A model generated the notes under the pieces. It was not told where the DNA came from. It did not search any database and worked only from the letters and a program-made list of their open reading frames with translations. Made by a program: the position numbers and the translations under genes. Below, one piece after another: positions 61,147-64,000 of a stretch of 64,000 nucleotides of DNA. Where the stretch lies: positions 1,054,001 to 1,118,000 of the forward strand of contig NZ_FWFU01000001.1 of assembly GCF_900172255.1 (NCBI RefSeq), read 5' to 3'. Origin of the DNA: Roseovarius halotolerans. GTDB taxonomy: Bacteria; Pseudomonadota; Alphaproteobacteria; Rhodobacterales; Rhodobacteraceae. Every line of letters begins with the position of its first letter. The stretch's first letter is position 1.

Positions 61147-61340
61147 GAGTGTCTCCCTGTACATGTGTTTGCTCGCCTTGCTTCGAGTGCGGTCTGGACT
61201 GCCTGGCAACGGGCGGGCATGAGGAACGTTAGGCCAAGCGAAGGGGCGCCGCAACCGCAAGTGGGCGTCGAGATGGCGCGCTATCGGCGCGGCTGGTCCA
61301 AGCCATGGCACCGCCTTGGAGGCAAGTCGGGGAAGGGCGG

Positions 61341-62249
61341 TCATGTGCGCTCCAGGACGAAATCGGGAAAGATGCCGGAGTCAGCGCATGCTCGCGCGCA
61401 ATCCATCCCCTTGAGCATGCCGTGTCCCAGAACCAGAGCGGTCTTGAACCCAAGCGCCTGCGCACCGAGCACATCGGTTTGCAACGTGTCGCCAACCATC
61501 AGCACCCGCGCCGGATCGGGCGGCGAGCCGAGGCGCGAAACGGCGATGTCGAATATCTCGGGAAAGGGCTTGCCGAAGAAGCGCGGCTCGCAGCCGGTCT
61601 TGTCGGCAAGGCGATGCGCGAAATGTCCGGGTTCGAGCGACAATCCGTCTTCGCGTGGCGCCACAAGGTCGGGATTGCCGACCAGCACCGGGCGGGGATC
61701 GCGCAAGACGGCGGACTCGAGCAGCGCCTGACGCTTGGCGGTCCAACCAGCGGAACCGATCATCAGAAACCCGTCCACCGCGGCATAATCCTTGGGATCG
61801 TCGCCAAGGAAACGCAGGCTGAGCCCGCCGAGATCCTCATCGCCATGTTCCGGGGAAAGCATCACGCCCCAGTGGCGCCTGTCGCCTGAGAGATGTGCAA
61901 GCAGGGCTTCCCGGCTCGAGGCAACTTCGTGCGGGGCGAAGTCGAAGCCGAGCCGCGCATGACGTTCCATCATCAGGCGCTTGGGATAGCCGGCCGAATT
62001 GGTAACGACGCAAAGCCGCTTGCCGGCGCGACGCAGCGCCAACATGCGCTCTACCGCGCCCTGTACCGGGCGTTCTCCGACATTGAGCACGCCGTAAGCG
62101 TCCAGCAGGATCAGGTCGAAGGGGTCCGCCACGGCCTTGAGATCGGGTGCGCGCGTGGAGGCACCGGGCTGCCCCGGCGCAGGCAGGCGGGCGCGGATCG
62201 CCTGATAGGCCGCAAAAGCCCAGGGACCGTCACGCGTCGCGACCTGCAT
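61341..62249 (-). CDS. HAD-superfamily hydrolase (TIGR01459-like)
   Basis: A 302-aa phosphatase of the HAD IIA type. Nucleophile Asp50 in LILLDAYGVLN (second Asp replaced by Tyr, as is common for this branch), VVTNSAG (motif II), KPFPEIFD (motif III) and MVGDTLQTDVLGA (motif IV). Its start overlaps the phnE stop by one base, so it belongs to the transporter operon. Substrate unknown. Confidence 0.85.
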   Translation of the reverse strand: MQVATRDGPWAFAAYQAIRARLPAPGQPGASTRAPDLKAVADPFDLILLDAYGVLNVGERPVQGAVERMLALRRAGKRLCVVTNSAGYPKRLMMERHARLGFDFAPHEVASSREALLAHLSGDRRHWGVMLSPEHGDEDLGGLSLRFLGDDPKDYAAVDGFLMIGSAGWTAKRQALLESAVLRDPRPVLVGNPDLVAPREDGLSLEPGHFAHRLADKTGCEPRFFGKPFPEIFDIAVSRLGSPPDPARVLMVGDTLQTDVLGAQALGFKTALVLGHGMLKGMDCARACADSGIFPDFVLERT

Positions 62250-63073
62250 CACAGGATCCGCTTGCGCAGCCATGCCGCGACAATCTCGCCCAGAACCACG
62301 AGGCCGAGGATGCACAGGAGGACCATTGCGGCCTCGGGCCAGTTGAACGTGTCGATCGCGCCCTGAAGGATGATACCGATCCCGCCCGCACCTACCAGAC
62401 CGAGCACCGTGGATTCGCGCAGGTTGATATCCCATCGCAGGATTGCCACAGCCCAGAAGGTCGGCATGACCTGCGGCACGATGGCATAGGCGATCACCTT
62501 CATGCGCGAGGCTCCCGTGGCTTCGAGCGCCTCGACGGGGCGACGATCGATCTCTTCGATGGCTTCGCCCAGAAGTTTGCCGACGAAACCGATCGAGCGC
62601 AGCATGATCGCGACGATCCCGGCAACGATGCCTGGCCCGAAAATTGCGACGAAAAGAAGCGCCCATATGATCGTGTTGATCGAGCGCGACGAAACCAGGA
62701 TGAAACGCCCGATCCACAGCGTCACGCGATTTGGCGTTGTGTTCTGCGCGGCAAGATAAGCCACCGGCAGCGACACCAGCACCGCAAAGGCGGTGGCGAT
62801 GGTTGCGATGTTCACGGTTTCCCAGAGCACCTTGAGGATCGTCGCAAGGTTGGTTGGGTCGGGCGGCACCATGCGCCCGAGAAGATCGCCCATCTGTTGC
62901 GGCGCATCCCAGACCCAGGCCCAGATCACGTCGATACTGGTGATCGACCAGCCAATCGCGAGTGCTGCGGCCAGAAGGCCCAGATAGCGCGCAAGCCGCT
63001 GTTGCGGGGTGAACCGCGTCCAGTCCTCGGCCAGAGTGGAGGAACGTTCGTGGTGGTCCTTCGCTCCGGTCAT
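62249..63073 (-). CDS. phnE: Phosphonate-type ABC transporter permease PhnE (second)
   Basis: A 274-aa inner-membrane permease with about six helices and the EAA-type loop LGEAIEEIDRRPVEALEATGAS. Homologous to the upstream copy, with which it probably forms a heterodimer. Start overlaps the upstream phnE stop by 4 bp. Confidence 0.9.
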   Translation of the reverse strand: MTGAKDHHERSSTLAEDWTRFTPQQRLARYLGLLAAALAIGWSITSIDVIWAWVWDAPQQMGDLLGRMVPPDPTNLATILKVLWETVNIATIATAFAVLVSLPVAYLAAQNTTPNRVTLWIGRFILVSSRSINTIIWALLFVAIFGPGIVAGIVAIMLRSIGFVGKLLGEAIEEIDRRPVEALEATGASRMKVIAYAIVPQVMPTFWAVAILRWDINLRESTVLGLVGAGGIGIILQGAIDTFNWPEAAMVLLCILGLVVLGEIVAAWLRKRIL

Positions 63074-63867
63074 AGCATTTTCCTGATGCGCCCGCTGATT
63101 GCCTCGCTGACGAGGATCGCGCCGACGATGACGATGGTGATCGCCAATGCGAAATCATAATCGTAGCGCCCAAAGGCGTTGGCGAGCGTCGCGCCAATCC
63201 CGCCCGCGCCGACGATGCCGATCATGGCCGAGGCGCGCAGATTGCTGTCGAGCTGATAGATCGACAGTCCGATCTGGCGCGGCAGGATCTGCGGGAAGAT
63301 GGCGTAGAACAGCATCGACAGATATGGAGCGCCCGCCGCGCGCATCGCCTCGACCTGACCGAAATCGATCTCTTCGATACGTTCGGCCAGCATCTTGGCG
63401 ACGAAACCGATGGAATAGACGATCAGCGTCAGCACCCCGGCGAGCGGACCAAAACCTACGGCCTTTACGAAGATGATCGCCACGATCACCGGGTGAAAAC
63501 TCCGCGCGAGGATGATGATCGCGCGGCCCAGCAGAAAGATCGGTTTCGGGGCAATGTTTCTGGCGGCCATGAAGGCAATTGGGATCGAAAGGAGAACGCC
63601 GCCGAATGTGGCGAGGATCGCTATCTTCAGGCTTTCGAGGAAGCCGTCTATCAGCAAGCCGCTGCGGGCGAAGCTCGGAGGAAAGGCGCCGCCAAAGATG
63701 CGGCTGGCGCGGGTCAGGCCCTGGCTGACGCGTTCCCAGTCGATCGGAAGCGCATAGATCGTCGTGACGACATAGGCCGCAACGCCCAACCATACGCCCC
63801 AGCGCAGCAGCGGGTTGGCGATGAAGGGCGGCTTCTGCCAATGGTCGGGATAGGATTTGTCGCTCAT
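63070..63867 (-). CDS. phnE: Phosphonate-type ABC transporter permease PhnE (first)
   Basis: A 265-aa permease with the conserved MLAERIEEIDFGQVEAMRAAGA cytoplasmic loop that docks on the ATPase. It overlaps the phnC stop by 4 bp and the second phnE by 4 bp. Imports phosphonates or phosphate esters; the specificity-determining PhnD gene is not inside the window. Confidence 0.9.
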   Translation of the reverse strand: MSDKSYPDHWQKPPFIANPLLRWGVWLGVAAYVVTTIYALPIDWERVSQGLTRASRIFGGAFPPSFARSGLLIDGFLESLKIAILATFGGVLLSIPIAFMAARNIAPKPIFLLGRAIIILARSFHPVIVAIIFVKAVGFGPLAGVLTLIVYSIGFVAKMLAERIEEIDFGQVEAMRAAGAPYLSMLFYAIFPQILPRQIGLSIYQLDSNLRASAMIGIVGAGGIGATLANAFGRYDYDFALAITIVIVGAILVSEAISGRIRKML

Positions 63868-64000
63868 GTCGCGGCCTTCAACGCGGCGCTCGGGGCGGTG
63901 CCTTGCTGACGGTCCTGAGACGGGACGCCGGCATAGATCTCCTCCATCGCCTCGGGCACGAGTTCGCCGGGCAGACCATCAAAGATGATCCGCCCATAGC
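63864..64000 (-). CDS. phnC: Phosphonate ABC transporter ATPase PhnC, C-terminal fragment
   Basis: Only the last ~44 codons are in the window: YGRIIFDGLPGELVPEAM, then EEIYAG, typical of the PhnC C-terminus. The stop overlaps the phnE start as ATGA. The gene continues beyond the right edge. Confidence 0.75.
   Translation of the reverse strand, partial: YGRIIFDGLPGELVPEAMEEIYAGVPSQDRQQGTAPSAALKAAT

Noticed and set aside
1-64000. CRISPR array, rRNA operon or prophage structural genes
   Set aside because: No regularly spaced repeats with unique spacers, no rRNA sequence and no capsid, tail or terminase genes were seen.

Overview
The window looks like the chromosome of an alphaproteobacterium, most likely of the Rhodobacteraceae/Roseobacter group. 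This is inferred from the high GC, the cysteine synthase and DUF3772 mechanosensitive channel pair, the TRAP-TAXI transporter and the carboxyspermidine polyamine route. The chromosome is interrupted by one integrative and conjugative element (ICE) of about 44.2 kb. The ICE sits at the 3' end of a tRNA-Ser(GGA) gene (4808-4897), and its proposed right end is at about 49081.

Left chromosomal flank (1-4897): a NUDIX hydrolase, a cysteine synthase, a MscS-type channel and tRNA-Ser. Right chromosomal flank (49082-64000): an MFS permease and a HxlR regulator, facing a two-gene unit (tandem DUF1428 protein, glutathione S-transferase). Next comes a polyamine operon (speA, carboxyspermidine dehydrogenase, nspC, speB) that is complete on paper from arginine to spermidine. 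A TAXI binding protein with a fused TRAP permease follows, then a phosphonate-type ABC transporter (phnC fragment, two phnE) with a HAD phosphatase.

ICE core, left to right, nearly all on the minus strand: a large serine recombinase with two co-transcribed small genes; a complete trb mating-pair operon (trbB-C-D-E-J-K-L-F-G-I plus a DUF2274 gene); a CopG protein and the TraG/VirD4 coupling ATPase; a LysR regulator; a VirD2-like relaxase; a lytic transglycosylase; DUF736; the TraF peptidase; DUF2840; a partition module (RHH protein, ParA); RepA; and a small HTH protein. Further right come DUF2285/DUF6499, DUF932, a second DUF736 and a large ParB. Cargo sits between core modules: a LysR gene with a broken SDR gene, an arsenic/metal cassette (ArsP-like permease, ArsR, ArsO, a broken cation transporter), a lone OLD-family nuclease, a DUF1778-GNAT toxin-antitoxin pair, a two-gene unit of unknown function, and a Gabija-like OLD nuclease plus UvrD helicase at the right edge.

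The more unusual signals are non-coding or architectural. The recombinase frame has no stop inside the ICE when integrated; it runs through the tRNA into host DNA, but would stop cleanly in the predicted excised circle. Three pairs of repeated elements lie upstream of ICE operons: 69 bp before the integrase and rep operons, 20 bp before trb and traG, and 259 bp before DUF932 and parB. A 147-nt region (33431-33577) can fold into a closed multi-stem structure. DUF6499 and DUF2285 are joined by a +1 slip at a CCC-G site. No search or folding program was run; family names come from motif recognition and pairings were counted by hand.
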